From positions 1-64,000 of the forward strand of contig DASRFB010000036.1 in NCBI GenBank assembly GCA_035651815.1: 64,000 bases of DNA, in the 5' to 3' direction. Shown here piece by piece: positions 43,459-52,240 of this stretch. This stretch comes from VBDM01 sp035651815. GTDB taxonomy: Bacteria; Pseudomonadota; Gammaproteobacteria; Burkholderiales; SG8-39. Under the pieces are notes generated by a model. It had not been told where the DNA came from. It worked only from the letters and a program-made list of their open reading frames with translations, and ran no database searches. Positions within the stretch are counted from its first letter, which is position 1. Every line of letters begins with the position of its first letter. A program made the position numbers and the translations under genes.

Positions 43459-44361
43459 TCATCGTTTTGCCTTCGCCGCTTTCCGCGGCGACCCGGCCAT
43501 CTCCTCGAGCACCTTGCACACCGCTCCGGTATCCTCCTTCGCGAGCCCCATCGCCATCGCCGCGTTGTAGATCGGCCCGCTCGCGGCGAAGAGCGGCGCC
43601 GGCGAGTCGAGGCTGCGCACGAAGTCGCCGATGATGGTCATGTCCTTCTGCCAGACCTCGACTTTCATCGTCGCCTCGGAGTAGTCGCCTTTCACCATCA
43701 TGGGACCGCGGACCTGCAGCATGCGCGAGCCGCCGGCGCCGCCGCCGACGACCTCGAGCACCTTCGCGGGATCGAGCCCGGCCTTCATGCCGAGCACCAT
43801 CGCTTCCGCGGCGGCGACGTTGTGGATCGCGACCAGCAGGTTCGCGACGAATTTCATCTTCGAGCCGTCGCCGAAGGGACCGATGTAGTACTGGCCGCTC
43901 GTGAAGCCTTCCATCACCTCGGCGACGCGCTCGTACGCCTTCTGGTCGCCGCTCACGTAGATGAGGAGGTCTTTCGCGCGCGCCTGGGCACCCGTGCCGC
44001 TCAAGGGGCAGTCGAGGAGGACGGCGCCCGATTTTGCGACGGCATCGCGCGCGGCTTCCTTGATCGCGATCGGCATGGTGCTGGTCTCGATCACGACGTG
44101 GCTCCTGTTCGTGGCGGCGCCGAGCTCCTCGGCGACCGAGGTCAGCGCCTTGTACGACGGCAGGGAGGTGATGATCGTCTCGGCCGCCTTTGCGACCTCG
44201 GCGACGCTCCTCGCCAGCTTGCCGCCCGCCTTCTCGTGCGCTTTCCGCGCCGGGTCCGAGACGTCGTAGCCGACGACTGGAAATCCCGCGCGCAGCAGGT
44301 TGTAGGACATCGCCGAGCCCATGATGCCGAGCCCGATCATGCCGACGGCCGGTTGGGCCAT
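43459..44361 (-). CDS. NAD(P)-dependent beta-hydroxyacid dehydrogenase family protein
   Basis: This 300-residue member of the 3-hydroxyisobutyrate dehydrogenase family has a Rossmann start (VGMIGLGIMGSAMSYNLL). Its substrate motif is DCPLSGTGAQARAKDLL, and the catalytic Lys is in GSKMKFVANLLVAIHN (about residue 171). It is a paralogue of the protein at 29643 but clearly divergent. GAGGA precedes the ATG on the minus strand. It is likely to act on a short hydroxy or semialdehyde acid from the catabolic pathways around it. Confidence 0.92.
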   Translation of the reverse strand: MAQPAVGMIGLGIMGSAMSYNLLRAGFPVVGYDVSDPARKAHEKAGGKLARSVAEVAKAAETIITSLPSYKALTSVAEELGAATNRSHVVIETSTMPIAIKEAARDAVAKSGAVLLDCPLSGTGAQARAKDLLIYVSGDQKAYERVAEVMEGFTSGQYYIGPFGDGSKMKFVANLLVAIHNVAAAEAMVLGMKAGLDPAKVLEVVGGGAGGSRMLQVRGPMMVKGDYSEATMKVEVWQKDMTIIGDFVRSLDSPAPLFAASGPIYNAAMAMGLAKEDTGAVCKVLEEMAGSPRKAAKAKR

Positions 44362-44433
44362 GGCGTTCCTCCTCGATCCGGAAAGCCGTTATTGTGCCCG
44401 AACGCTCGGCGCCGCCGCACGCTCCAAGGCGTC

Positions 44434-44559
44434 ATGGACGAGCCGAAGCGCAAGACGCTCGGCGGACTTCGCGACGCCGAAGAAAGGCAAGCCGCGTTCC
44501 GGCAACTGGTCGGGGACCTGTCGCTGATCCGCAAGGCGCTCGAGAAGCGCCCCGCGTAG
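44434..44559 (+). CDS. Small hypothetical protein (41 aa)
   Basis: A short reading frame, MDEPKRKTLGGLRDAEERQ onward and ending ALEKRPA, is charged and predicted helical. It sits in the only gap between two minus-strand genes and overlaps neither. No strong ribosome-binding site is visible (GCTCCAAGGCGTC precedes it). I recognise no family; it could be spurious. Confidence 0.35.
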   Translation: MDEPKRKTLGGLRDAEERQAAFRQLVGDLSLIRKALEKRPA

Positions 44560-44562
44560 CCG

Positions 44563-45585
44563 TCACATCCCCAGGCGGCCTTCGCTCTGCCAATCGCGGC
44601 GCTCGCGGCGGTCGTGCTCGCCGTCGGGCTCCCGAGGATGCGGCTCGTTCGCGGGATCGGCCTGGTATGCGTACGCCTCCCGGTGCGCCGCGATGCCGGC
44701 GTCCTCGATCTCGAGCCGGCGCGGCTCGCGCTTGGGCGGCAGCGGGAGCGCGATCTCGAGCACGCCGTCGCGCAGGACGGCGCGCGCCGATTCGGGCTTC
44801 GCGCCCTCGGGCAGCGGCACCGCGCGGTAGAAGCGTCCGTAGCTGCACTCCGAGCGCAGCACGCCGCTTGCGCCGCGCGCGTCCTCCTTGCGCCGCTCGC
44901 CGCGGATGACGATGAGCGCGTCGTCGACGTCGATCTGCACGTCCTCGCGCCGCACGCCGGGCAGGTCGACGCTGACGATGTACTGCGGTCCGCGCCGCGA
45001 GAGCTCGACGTGCGGCACCCAGGTTCCCGGGGCTTCGAGCCCTACGCGCGGGCGCGCGCGTCCGGCGAACGTCTCGAACAGGCGATCGACGTGCTCCGAC
45101 GCCCTGCGCAAGGCGGCGACCGGTTCGTCCCAGGCGCCGCCGAGGCTCCGCGGCGGCGGCCCGAGGTCCGCGCCGCGTCCCTCGGCGAGGCGCTTGAAGC
45201 GCGCGAGATCGCCCTCGACGCGCCGCGCCGTCAGCCCGAGCGCGTCGCCGACGTTCTCGAGCACGCCCTCGGGCCCGTAGCTCATCTTCACGGTGACGCG
45301 CGTGCGCGACTCACCGAGCGGCTCGAGCTCGACCGAGCCCGAGTTCTCCGTGCCGGAGACGCTCTGCCAGGCGATGCGCTGATCGGGCACCTGCTCGGTG
45401 ATGCGCGCCTCCCAGCGCTTGTCCTTGCCGCCGATCTGCGCGCGCCAGTGCAGCCGCGTGTCGTCCAGCCGCCGGACCTCGCGCACGCCTTCCATGAAGC
45501 GCGGGAAGTCCTCGAACCGGGTCCACTGGCCGTACAGCGCGCGCAGCGGCGCGCTCACCTCGATCGAGCGCTCGATCCTCGCCAT
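44563..45585 (-). CDS. SRPBCC domain fused to Hsp20/alpha-crystallin domain
   Basis: The 340-residue product joins two domains. Residues 1-150 form an SRPBCC (START/polyketide-cyclase-like) domain (MARIERSIEVSAPLRALYGQ, FPRFMEGVREVRRLD). Residues about 185-290 form an Hsp20 alpha-crystallin domain. The latter shows YIVSVDLPGVRREDVQIDVD, VIRGERR, and the family motif LRDGVLEIALPLP. The tail is charged (EPDGEHDRRERRDW). The SRPBCC part is a close paralogue of the free protein encoded just upstream, so a duplication followed by fusion is likely. A lipid-linked or envelope chaperone role is a guess. Confidence 0.88.
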   Translation of the reverse strand: MARIERSIEVSAPLRALYGQWTRFEDFPRFMEGVREVRRLDDTRLHWRAQIGGKDKRWEARITEQVPDQRIAWQSVSGTENSGSVELEPLGESRTRVTVKMSYGPEGVLENVGDALGLTARRVEGDLARFKRLAEGRGADLGPPPRSLGGAWDEPVAALRRASEHVDRLFETFAGRARPRVGLEAPGTWVPHVELSRRGPQYIVSVDLPGVRREDVQIDVDDALIVIRGERRKEDARGASGVLRSECSYGRFYRAVPLPEGAKPESARAVLRDGVLEIALPLPPKREPRRLEIEDAGIAAHREAYAYQADPANEPHPREPDGEHDRRERRDWQSEGRLGM

Positions 45586-45592
45586 CGCGGCA

Positions 45593-46063
45593 TCAACTGA
45601 CCTTCTGGCCGCTGCGCACCTCGCCGCGCCACTGACCGGTCTCGCGCCCGCGGCTCTCGATGAAGTCCTTGAAGCGCTTCAGGTCGCCTTCGACGCGCCG
45701 CGACACGACGCCGGCCCAGTCGCCGACCTTCTCGGCCGCGCCCTCGGGCTCGTAGGTGAGCTTCACCGTGACGCGCGTGGCGTTGCCGCTCGCGTCCGGC
45801 TGGAAGTCGACGCGGCCCGCGTTCTCCGCGCCGGCGACCGAGCGCCAGGCGATGATCGAGTCGGGCACCTGCTCGGTGATCACCGCGTCCCATTCCTTGT
45901 CCTTGCCGCCGATCTCGGCGTGCCAGTGCAGATGCGTGTCGTCGATCTGCTGCACTTCCTTCACGCCTTCCATGAAGCGCGGAAACTCCTCGAACTGCGT
46001 CCACTGGTTGTACGCGGCGCGCACCGGGCAATTGACGTCGATCGATTTCTCGATATGGGCCAT
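45593..46063 (-). CDS. SRPBCC family protein
   Basis: The 156-residue product is a stand-alone SRPBCC (cyclase/dehydrase-type) protein, starting MAHIEKSIDVNCPVRAAYNQ. The ATG at 46063 follows an AAAGGAAA site; an upstream ATG at 46102 would add 13 residues. It shares FPRFMEGVKEV, HLHWHAEIGGKDKEWDA and ITEQVPDSIIAWRSV with the fused protein downstream, 7 bp away. SRPBCC proteins hold a hydrophobic cavity for lipids or polyketide-like ligands. The two genes probably form one stress-related operon. Confidence 0.9.
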   Translation of the reverse strand: MAHIEKSIDVNCPVRAAYNQWTQFEEFPRFMEGVKEVQQIDDTHLHWHAEIGGKDKEWDAVITEQVPDSIIAWRSVAGAENAGRVDFQPDASGNATRVTVKLTYEPEGAAEKVGDWAGVVSRRVEGDLKRFKDFIESRGRETGQWRGEVRSGQKVS

Positions 46064-46187
46064 GAGATTTCCTTTCGATGAAGGGCACCATTGCGAACGC
46101 AAATTCCGTACCGGTCGCCGCCGCGCGCGCGCGCCCGGCGGATCCCGGGCGGGCGCGTCCGAGCGGCACGATTTACACCGCGGTCCC

Positions 46188-46198
46188 GTAAGAATTAC
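46188..46198. promoter_or_regulatory. GTAAGAATTAC motif, copy 1
   Basis: GTAA-GAA-TTAC is an inverted repeat with a 3-bp spacer in the divergent region between the SRPBCC gene (minus) and a glycosyltransferase gene (plus). An identical copy in reverse orientation lies at 52366-52376 in another divergent promoter region. In both cases a C precedes it and a GC-rich stretch follows. Confidence 0.45.
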
Positions 46199-46306
46199 AG
46201 CGGCCGCCCGGCTTTGGCGCGCGGGCCGCGGTCAGCGTTTCGTGGAACGGGAGTTGCTTTATATCGCTCGAATGCCGCTCTATGCATCGTCCGGCGGCGA
46301 TCTCCC

Positions 46307-47398
46307 ATGACGATTCCCGCCTCCACCGAAGGACGCTCCTTGCTGCGATCGCCGGCGCCGGTGCGAGGCGCCGGGCGTCCCGCGGCGAACGACGCGCTCG
46401 TGCGCGCCGCCCCTCGGCCGAGCGTCTCGGTCGTCGTGCCGACGTGCGGCCGGCCCGCGCTGCTCGACCGGTGCCTGCGCGCGCTCGCCGCGCAGCGCGC
46501 GGACCCGGGTCCGCGCGGGATCGCATCGTTCGAGCTGATCGTCGTCGACGACCGGCCTTCGGCCGCGACCCAGCGCGCCGTGGCGCGCTGGGCGCGCCGC
46601 GCGCACCCGCTCGCGATCCGCTACATCGCCTCGACGGGACCGCACGGCCCCGCGGCCGCGCGCAACCACGGCTGGCGCGCGGCGCGCGGCGACGTCGTCG
46701 CCTTCACCGACGACGACACCGAGCCCGATCCGCGGTGGCTCCGCAACGGCCTGCGCGCGATGCGCGGCGACGTCGACGCGGCGTGCGGGCGCATCGTCAT
46801 GCCGATCCCCGAGCGTCCCACCGACTACGAGCGCGACGCCCAGGGGCTCGAGCAGAGCGAGTTCGTGACGGCGAACTGCTTCTGCCGCCGGCGCGTGCTC
46901 GAGGCGCTCGGCGGCTTCGACGAGCGCTTCGGCCTCGCGTGGCGCGAGGATTCCGACCTGCATTTCCGCCTGCTCGAGTCGGGCGCGCGCATCGCGCGCG
47001 CGGAGGACGCCGTGGTCGTGCATCCCGTGCGGCCCGCGCCCTGGGGCGTGAGCGTGCGGCAGCAGAGGAAGGTCGCGTACGACGCGCTCCTCTACAAGAA
47101 GCACCCGCGCCTGTACCGCGAGCGCATCCGCGCGCGCCCGCGCTGGGACTACTACCTGACGGTCGCCGCGCTGCTCGCGCTCGCGCTCGGGCTCGCGTCG
47201 GGCGAGCCGGGCGTCGCGGCGGGCGCCGGGCTCGCGTGGCTCGCGCTCACCGCGCGCTTCTGCGCCGCGCGCCTGCGCGGCGCGTCGAAGGCTCCCGCGC
47301 ACGTGCTCGAGATGATGATCACCTCCGCCGCCATCCCGCCGCTCGCCGTCTTCTGGCGCGCGGTCGGCGCCTGGCGCTACCGCGTGGTGTTCGGCTAG
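46307..47398 (+). CDS. Glycosyltransferase family 2
   Basis: This 363-residue GT-A glycosyltransferase starts a six-gene coupled operon. The nucleotide-sugar domain has VSVVVPTCGRPALLDRCLRA, FELIVVDDRP and FTDDDTEPDP (metal-binding Asp-rich motif). The acceptor region contains GFDERFGLAWREDSDLHFRL. Two hydrophobic segments near the C-terminus (about 285-350) suggest membrane attachment. The first 40 residues are an unstructured extension. The gene ends 20 bp before the radical SAM gene. Confidence 0.9.
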   Translation: MTIPASTEGRSLLRSPAPVRGAGRPAANDALVRAAPRPSVSVVVPTCGRPALLDRCLRALAAQRADPGPRGIASFELIVVDDRPSAATQRAVARWARRAHPLAIRYIASTGPHGPAAARNHGWRAARGDVVAFTDDDTEPDPRWLRNGLRAMRGDVDAACGRIVMPIPERPTDYERDAQGLEQSEFVTANCFCRRRVLEALGGFDERFGLAWREDSDLHFRLLESGARIARAEDAVVVHPVRPAPWGVSVRQQRKVAYDALLYKKHPRLYRERIRARPRWDYYLTVAALLALALGLASGEPGVAAGAGLAWLALTARFCAARLRGASKAPAHVLEMMITSAAIPPLAVFWRAVGAWRYRVVFG

Positions 47399-47418
47399 GC
47401 GAGCAGCCAGGTGATCGC

Positions 47419-48423
47419 GTGAACGCGCCGCTGCCGAAGTTCCTCCAGCTCGAGCCCGTCGGCCAGTGCAACCTGCGCTGCCGCATGTGCCCGATCCAGT
47501 TCCGCACCGACGGCTCGCCCGGCGGGCCGCCCGCCTTCATGAGCTACGAACTGTTCTGCCGCCTGGTCGACGGCTTTCCCGCGCTCACCGAGCTGCACCT
47601 GCAGGGCCTCGGCGAGCCGCTCATGCACCCGCGCTTCTTCGACATGGTGCGCTACGCGAGCTCGCGCGGGATCGAGGTCTCGACCAACACGAACATGACC
47701 GTGCTCTCGGAGCGCCGCGCCGAGGAATGCGTGACGAGCGGCCTCGCGCGCGTGCACGTCTCGCTCGACGGGGCGACCCCCGCGACTTACGAGTACATCC
47801 GCGAGCGCTCGCGCTTCGAGCGCGTGCTGCGCAACCTGCGGCGCCTCGCCGAGGCGAAGGCGCTCCTCGGCGGCGCGCGTCCCGAGATCCGCCTGGTCGC
47901 GGTCGCGATGCGCCGCAACCTCGACGAGCTGCCGGCGCTCGTACGCCTCGCGCACGAGCTCGGCATCGCGCACGTCTCGGTGCAGCACCTGTGCCACGAC
48001 TTCGGCGAGTCGAGCCTGCCCGAGCGCTACCGGCCGATGCGCGCCTTCGTCGAGGACGAGACGCTCCTGCACGTGGACCCCGAGCGCGTGCGCCGCATAT
48101 TCGACGAAGCGCGCGGCGCCGCCGCGGAGCTCGGCGTCGCGCTGCGGCTGCCCAACGTGCGCCCGCGCGGGCACGGCGCGGCGGTCCCCGGGCGCTCGCG
48201 CTGCGACTGGCCCTGGCGCGGCGCGTACGTCAGCTACTCGGGCGAGGCGATGCCGTGCTGCATGGTGGCGACGCCCGACCGCATCAACTTCGGCAGCATG
48301 GCGAAGCTGGGCGTCGCCGAGGTCTGGAGCAACGAAGCGTACGCGGAGTTCCGGCGCCGGCTCGAGTCCGACGACCCGCCCGAGATCTGCCGCAGCTGCG
48401 CCGTCTACCATGGGACCTTCTAG
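47419..48423 (+). CDS. Radical SAM protein with SPASM-like C-terminus
   Basis: The 334-residue product starts at a GTG. It has the radical SAM cluster motif CNLRCRMC (Cys17, Cys21, Cys24) and an elongated barrel (ELHLQGLGEPLMHPRFFDMV, VHVSLDGATPATYEYI). C-terminal cysteines in MPCCMVATPD and EICRSCAVYHG resemble a SPASM auxiliary-cluster domain. Within a glycosyltransferase operon it may modify a sugar or a peptide/lipid acceptor by radical chemistry. The substrate is not evident. Confidence 0.91.
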   Translation: MNAPLPKFLQLEPVGQCNLRCRMCPIQFRTDGSPGGPPAFMSYELFCRLVDGFPALTELHLQGLGEPLMHPRFFDMVRYASSRGIEVSTNTNMTVLSERRAEECVTSGLARVHVSLDGATPATYEYIRERSRFERVLRNLRRLAEAKALLGGARPEIRLVAVAMRRNLDELPALVRLAHELGIAHVSVQHLCHDFGESSLPERYRPMRAFVEDETLLHVDPERVRRIFDEARGAAAELGVALRLPNVRPRGHGAAVPGRSRCDWPWRGAYVSYSGEAMPCCMVATPDRINFGSMAKLGVAEVWSNEAYAEFRRRLESDDPPEICRSCAVYHGTF

Positions 48424-48427
48424 CGGC

Positions 48428-49414
48428 ATGCGGCGACTGCGGATCCTCACCTGGCACACCCACGGCGCCTACCTGTACTACCTGACGCAGGCGCCGCACG
48501 ATTTCTACGTGCTGTCGAAGCCCGAGCGTCCGCCGGGCTACGGCGGGCGCGGCGGGCAGCTGCCCTGGGGCGCGAACGTCCACGACCTGCCGGTCGATGA
48601 GGCGCGCGACGCGCAGCTCGACTGCATCGTGTTCCAGGACGATCCGCACTGGCTCGAGGACCAGCACCGCTGGCTCACGCCCGAGCAGCGGCGGCTGCCG
48701 CGCATCTACCTCGAGCACGATCCGCCGCGCGAGAGCCCGACCGACGCGCGCCATCCCGTCGACGATCCGGGCGTGCTGCTCGTGCACGTGACGCCCTTCA
48801 ACGCGCTCATGTGGGACGGCGGCCGCACGCCCACGCGCGTGATCGAGCACGGCGTGATCCCGCCGCCGCGCGCCCTGTACACCGGCGACTACGCGCGCGG
48901 GATCGTCATCGTGAACAACCTCGCCCGGCGCGGGCGCAGGCTCGGCGCCGACATCTTCAAGGCCGCGCGGGCGCAGGTGCCGCTCGACCTCGTCGGCATG
49001 GGAGCGGAGGAGCTGGGCGGCATCGGCGAGATCCCGCACCGCGACATCCCGGCCTTCGCGGCGCGCTACCGCTTCCTTTTCAACCCCATCCGCTGGACGA
49101 GCCTGGGGCTCGCGGTGATCGAGGCGATGATGGCGGGCGTGCCGGTCGTGGGCCTCGCGACCACCGAGATGGCGCGCGCGATCGAGAACGGCGTGTCCGG
49201 GTGGGTCGACACCAGCCCGGCGCGCCTCGTGGAGCGCATGCGCGCGCTGCTCGCCGACCGCAACCTCGCGCGCGCGCTCGGCGCGGGCGCCCGCCGGCGC
49301 GCGATCGAGCGCTTCGGCATCGAGCGCTTCGTGCGCGACTGGAACGCCGCCTTCGCGCAGGTGACCGGCGACCGCGCCCCGGTCGCGGAGGGCCAGGTCG
49401 CGCACGCGGCGTGA
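48428..49414 (+). CDS. GT-B fold glycosyltransferase
   Basis: The 328-residue product (an ATG at 48410 would add six residues) is a GT4-like transferase. The C-terminal donor-binding half shows FNPIRWTSLGLAVIEAMMAG and VPVVGLATTEMARAIENGVS, with the acidic residues expected for nucleotide-sugar binding. The N-terminal half starts MRRLRILTWHTHGAYLYYL and lacks the typical Gly-rich loop. Its stop overlaps the methyltransferase start (GTGA). Confidence 0.85.
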   Translation: MRRLRILTWHTHGAYLYYLTQAPHDFYVLSKPERPPGYGGRGGQLPWGANVHDLPVDEARDAQLDCIVFQDDPHWLEDQHRWLTPEQRRLPRIYLEHDPPRESPTDARHPVDDPGVLLVHVTPFNALMWDGGRTPTRVIEHGVIPPPRALYTGDYARGIVIVNNLARRGRRLGADIFKAARAQVPLDLVGMGAEELGGIGEIPHRDIPAFAARYRFLFNPIRWTSLGLAVIEAMMAGVPVVGLATTEMARAIENGVSGWVDTSPARLVERMRALLADRNLARALGAGARRRAIERFGIERFVRDWNAAFAQVTGDRAPVAEGQVAHAA

Positions 49415-49953
49415 GCGGGCCGGCGGTGAGGCTGAACCTGGGCTGCGGCCCGAACGCCGCGCCGGGGTGGCTCAACATCGACGTCGAGCCGGTCGCGGGT
49501 GCGGTGCGGGGCGACGTGCGCGCGGGACTGCCGCTCGCGGACTCGAGCGTCGACTGCATCGCCGCGATCCACGTCCTGCAGGACCTGCCCTACCCCGAGC
49601 TCCTGTCCGCGCTCGCCGAGATGCGCCGCGTGCTCAAGCCCGAGGGCGTTCTGCGGCTCGCCGTGCCCGACCTCGACCGCGCGATCCGCGCCTATCTCGC
49701 CGGCGACCGGGCGTACTGGTACGTGCCCGACGAGCACGCGAAGAGCGCCGGCGCCAAGCTCGTGACGCAGATCGTCTGGTACGGCTCGGTGCGCACGCCG
49801 TGCAACTGGGACTTCGTGCGCGAATGGCTGCTCGCGGCGCGCTACCGCGACGTGCGGCGCTGCGCGTTCGGCGTGACGCACGCGCCCTTCCCCGAGCTCG
49901 CGCGCCTCGACAACCGCGAGCGCGAGAGCCTGTTCGTGGAGGCGGTGCGGTGA
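49411..49953 (+). CDS. SAM-dependent methyltransferase
   Basis: This 180-residue class I methyltransferase starts at a GTG overlapping the previous stop. Motif I is LNLGCGPNAAPGWLNIDVEP (about residues 8-27). The post-I region is ADSSVDCIAAIHVLQDLPYP and the downstream strand is GVLRLAVPDLDRAIRAYL. Proteins of this kind (EepR/COG4627-like) are common in polysaccharide clusters, where they may methylate sugars. It overlaps the PIG-L gene by 4 bp. Confidence 0.9.
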   Translation: MSGPAVRLNLGCGPNAAPGWLNIDVEPVAGAVRGDVRAGLPLADSSVDCIAAIHVLQDLPYPELLSALAEMRRVLKPEGVLRLAVPDLDRAIRAYLAGDRAYWYVPDEHAKSAGAKLVTQIVWYGSVRTPCNWDFVREWLLAARYRDVRRCAFGVTHAPFPELARLDNRERESLFVEAVR

Positions 49954-50612
49954 GCGGGGCGCTGGTCCTCTCTCCGCATCTCGACGACGCGGTCCTCGGC
50001 TGCGGCGCGTGGATCGCGGCGCACGCGGGCGTGCGCGTGCTCACCGTGTTCGCGGGCGCGCCGAGCGCGGCGGCGCCGCCGACCGAGTGGGACGCCGCGT
50101 GCGGCTTCGCGGGCGCGGCCGAGGCGATCGCCGCGCGCCGCGCCGAGGACCGCGCCGCGCTCGAGCTGCTCGGCGCCGAGCCCGAGTGGCTCGACTGGTG
50201 CGACGATCAGTACGGCGTTCCCGCGCCCGAGGAGGCGCTCGCCGCCGACCTGCGCCGCGCGCTCGAGCGCCACGACCCGCGGACCGTGCTCGTGCCGCTC
50301 GGCCTCTTTCATCGCGACCACGAGCGCACGCACGAGGCGGCGCTCGCGCTCGTCGGCGAGCAGCGAAGCCGCGCCTGGTACGCGTACGAGGACGCGCTCT
50401 ACCGCGCGATTCCCGGCCTGGTGCAGCGGCGGCTCCTCCGGCTCGGCGAGCGCCGCGTCACGGCGACGCCCGAGCCGACGCGCGGCGCGAGCGGCCGCAA
50501 GCGGCGCGCGCTCGCCTGCTACGCGAGCCAGCTGCGCGGCCTCGCGACCCCGGGGCGCCCCGGGCACGCCGACGCGCTCGCGGCCGAACGCCTATGGCGG
50601 CTGACGCTCTAG
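49950..50612 (+). CDS. PIG-L family deacetylase
   Basis: The 220-residue product belongs to the LmbE/PIG-L zinc-dependent N-acetylglucosamine deacetylases. The metal-binding motif is LSPHLDDAVLGCGAWIA (about 6-22) and the second site is FHRDHERTHEAA (about 112-123). The start is a GTG overlapping the methyltransferase stop. It would remove an acetyl group from an amino sugar made by the neighbouring transferases, and overlaps the next GT2 gene by 19 bp. Confidence 0.92.
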   Translation: MSGALVLSPHLDDAVLGCGAWIAAHAGVRVLTVFAGAPSAAAPPTEWDAACGFAGAAEAIAARRAEDRAALELLGAEPEWLDWCDDQYGVPAPEEALAADLRRALERHDPRTVLVPLGLFHRDHERTHEAALALVGEQRSRAWYAYEDALYRAIPGLVQRRLLRLGERRVTATPEPTRGASGRKRRALACYASQLRGLATPGRPGHADALAAERLWRLTL

Positions 50613-51481
50613 CGCGCGACGCCGGCGCGCGCGTCTCGGTCGTCGTCCTCACGCACAACCGAGCGCCCGAGCTCGCGCGCACGCTCGCCCATACGCTGGC
50701 GCTGCCCGAGCGCCCCGCCGTGATCGTCGTCGACAACGGCTCGCGCGACGGCACGGCCGACATGGTCGCCGCGCGCTTCCCCGAGGCGCGCCTCGTGCGG
50801 CTCTCCGACAACTACGGCGCCGCGGCTCGCAACGTCGGCGCGCGCGCGGCGCGCACGCCCTACGTCGCGTTCTGCGACGACGACACGTGCTGGCAGCGCG
50901 GATCGCTCGCGCTCGCCGGGCGGCTGCTCGATGCGCATCCGCGCGTCGCGGTGCTGTCGGCGCGCGTGCTCGTCGGCCCGGAGGGCCGCGAGGATCCGGC
51001 GTGCGCCGCCATGGCGGCGAGCCCGCTGCCCTCCGCGGGCCTGCCGGGACGCGCGGTCGTGGGCTTCCTCGCGGGAGCGTGCGTGTTCCGCCGCGACGCT
51101 TTCCTCGAGTCGGGCGGCTACGAGCCGCGCTTCTTCATCGGCGGCGAGGAGGCGCTGCTCGCCTACGACCTGCTCGCGCGCGGCTGGCGCATCGTCTACA
51201 GCGAGCGGCTGGTCGTGCACCATCATCCGTCGTCGTACCGGGACGCGCGCCGCCGCCGCCGGCTGCTCGCGCGCAACGCGCTCTGGGTCGCGTGGCTGCG
51301 CCGCCCGCTGCCGGCCGCGCTCGCGCGAACGGCGCGCGTGATGCTCTCCGGCATCCCCGACCGCGCCGCGATCGCCGGTTGCGTCGACGCGCTGCGCGGG
51401 CTTCCGTGGGTGCTGCGCAACCGCCGCGTGGTTCCGCCGCACGTCGAGGCGCTGCGGCGCCTCGCCGACGCCGGCGAATGA
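50594..51481 (+). CDS. Glycosyltransferase family 2
   Basis: The last gene of the coupled glycan operon encodes a 295-residue GT-A transferase: VSVVVLTHNRAPELARTL, VIVVDNGSRDGTADM, CDDDTCW (Asp motif) and FFIGGEEALLAYDLLARGW. It starts inside the PIG-L gene, so translation is coupled. A strong bidirectional hairpin follows immediately after the stop. Confidence 0.92.
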   Translation: MAADALARDAGARVSVVVLTHNRAPELARTLAHTLALPERPAVIVVDNGSRDGTADMVAARFPEARLVRLSDNYGAAARNVGARAARTPYVAFCDDDTCWQRGSLALAGRLLDAHPRVAVLSARVLVGPEGREDPACAAMAASPLPSAGLPGRAVVGFLAGACVFRRDAFLESGGYEPRFFIGGEEALLAYDLLARGWRIVYSERLVVHHHPSSYRDARRRRRLLARNALWVAWLRRPLPAALARTARVMLSGIPDRAAIAGCVDALRGLPWVLRNRRVVPPHVEALRRLADAGE

Positions 51482-51512
51482 AAAAGGCGCGGCCCGCGGC
51501 CGCGCCTTCGAT
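51482..51512. terminator. Bidirectional terminator-like hairpin
   Basis: A 9-bp perfect stem GGCGCGGCC-CGC-GGCCGCGCC (51486-51506) is flanked by AAAA and TT, between two converging genes (GT2 on plus, DUF4142 on minus). The A-run before the stem becomes a T-run for the minus-strand transcript, so it should terminate that one best. Confidence 0.8.
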
Positions 51513-51532
51513 TCCCCCGCCCGCGCGGGGCG

Positions 51533-52240
51533 CTAGCCCTGAGAGGTGCTCTTGCCCTTCGCGTCCGACGCGCTCTTGTCGCGCGACGCGTTCTTCGAAC
51601 CGCCCTTGGCGCCGACCTCGGCCGCGATCTGCTGCGCCTGGTTCAGGTGCTCCTGCACCACCTGCGCCGTCTTCTCGGCGAACGCCTTCAAGTCCGGGTC
51701 CTTGGCGTTCTTCGCTTCCTTCTGCAGCTCCTTCAGGTCGGCGCGGTGGTCCTTCACCATCTGCTGCATGTAGGCCTTGTCGAACTCGGCGCCCTGCTTC
51801 TTGTCGAGGCTCTTCGCCTCGCGCTCGTGCTTGCGGTCCGCGGCGTCGGGGACGTCGACGCCCTTCGACTGCGCGAGCTGCTTCAGCTCGTCGCCCGCCT
51901 GGCCGTGATCCTGCACCATGCGCTGGCCGAACTGCTTCACCTGCTCGTTCGAGCCCTGGGTCGAGGCGAGCTTGCCGGCCTCGATCTCGGCCGCGTTGTC
52001 CTTCGCGACCTTCTCCATGAACTCGCGGTCGCGGCGCGCGAGCTTGTCGGCGGCGTCGTTCTTGCCGCCCTGGTTGTCGCGCGCGACGTTCTCCGGCGTC
52101 GGCCGCTGCGAATCCGATTGCGCCTGGTTCTGCGCGTCCGAGGACGGCGACTGCGCTTGCTGGGCGTAGCCCGCGCCGCACCAGGCGGCGGCGGCGAGGC
52201 CCGCGATGGCGAGATTGCGGGTGATGCGAGTGCGAATCAT
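51533..52240 (-). CDS. DUF4142 periplasmic protein
   Basis: The 235-residue product has a signal peptide (MIRTRITRNLAIAGLAAAAW, cleavage near YAQ) and a Gln/Ser/Asp-rich linker. A ferritin-like four-helix DUF4142 domain follows (about 65-205; FMEKVAKDNAAEIEAGKLA, FGQRMVQDHGQAGDELKQLA, YMQQMVKDHRADLKELQ). The Lys/Ser-rich tail ends the protein. DUF4142 proteins are common envelope proteins in Burkholderiales and Bacteroidetes, often linked with stress. The function is unknown. Confidence 0.92.
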   Translation of the reverse strand: MIRTRITRNLAIAGLAAAAWCGAGYAQQAQSPSSDAQNQAQSDSQRPTPENVARDNQGGKNDAADKLARRDREFMEKVAKDNAAEIEAGKLASTQGSNEQVKQFGQRMVQDHGQAGDELKQLAQSKGVDVPDAADRKHEREAKSLDKKQGAEFDKAYMQQMVKDHRADLKELQKEAKNAKDPDLKAFAEKTAQVVQEHLNQAQQIAAEVGAKGGSKNASRDKSASDAKGKSTSQG

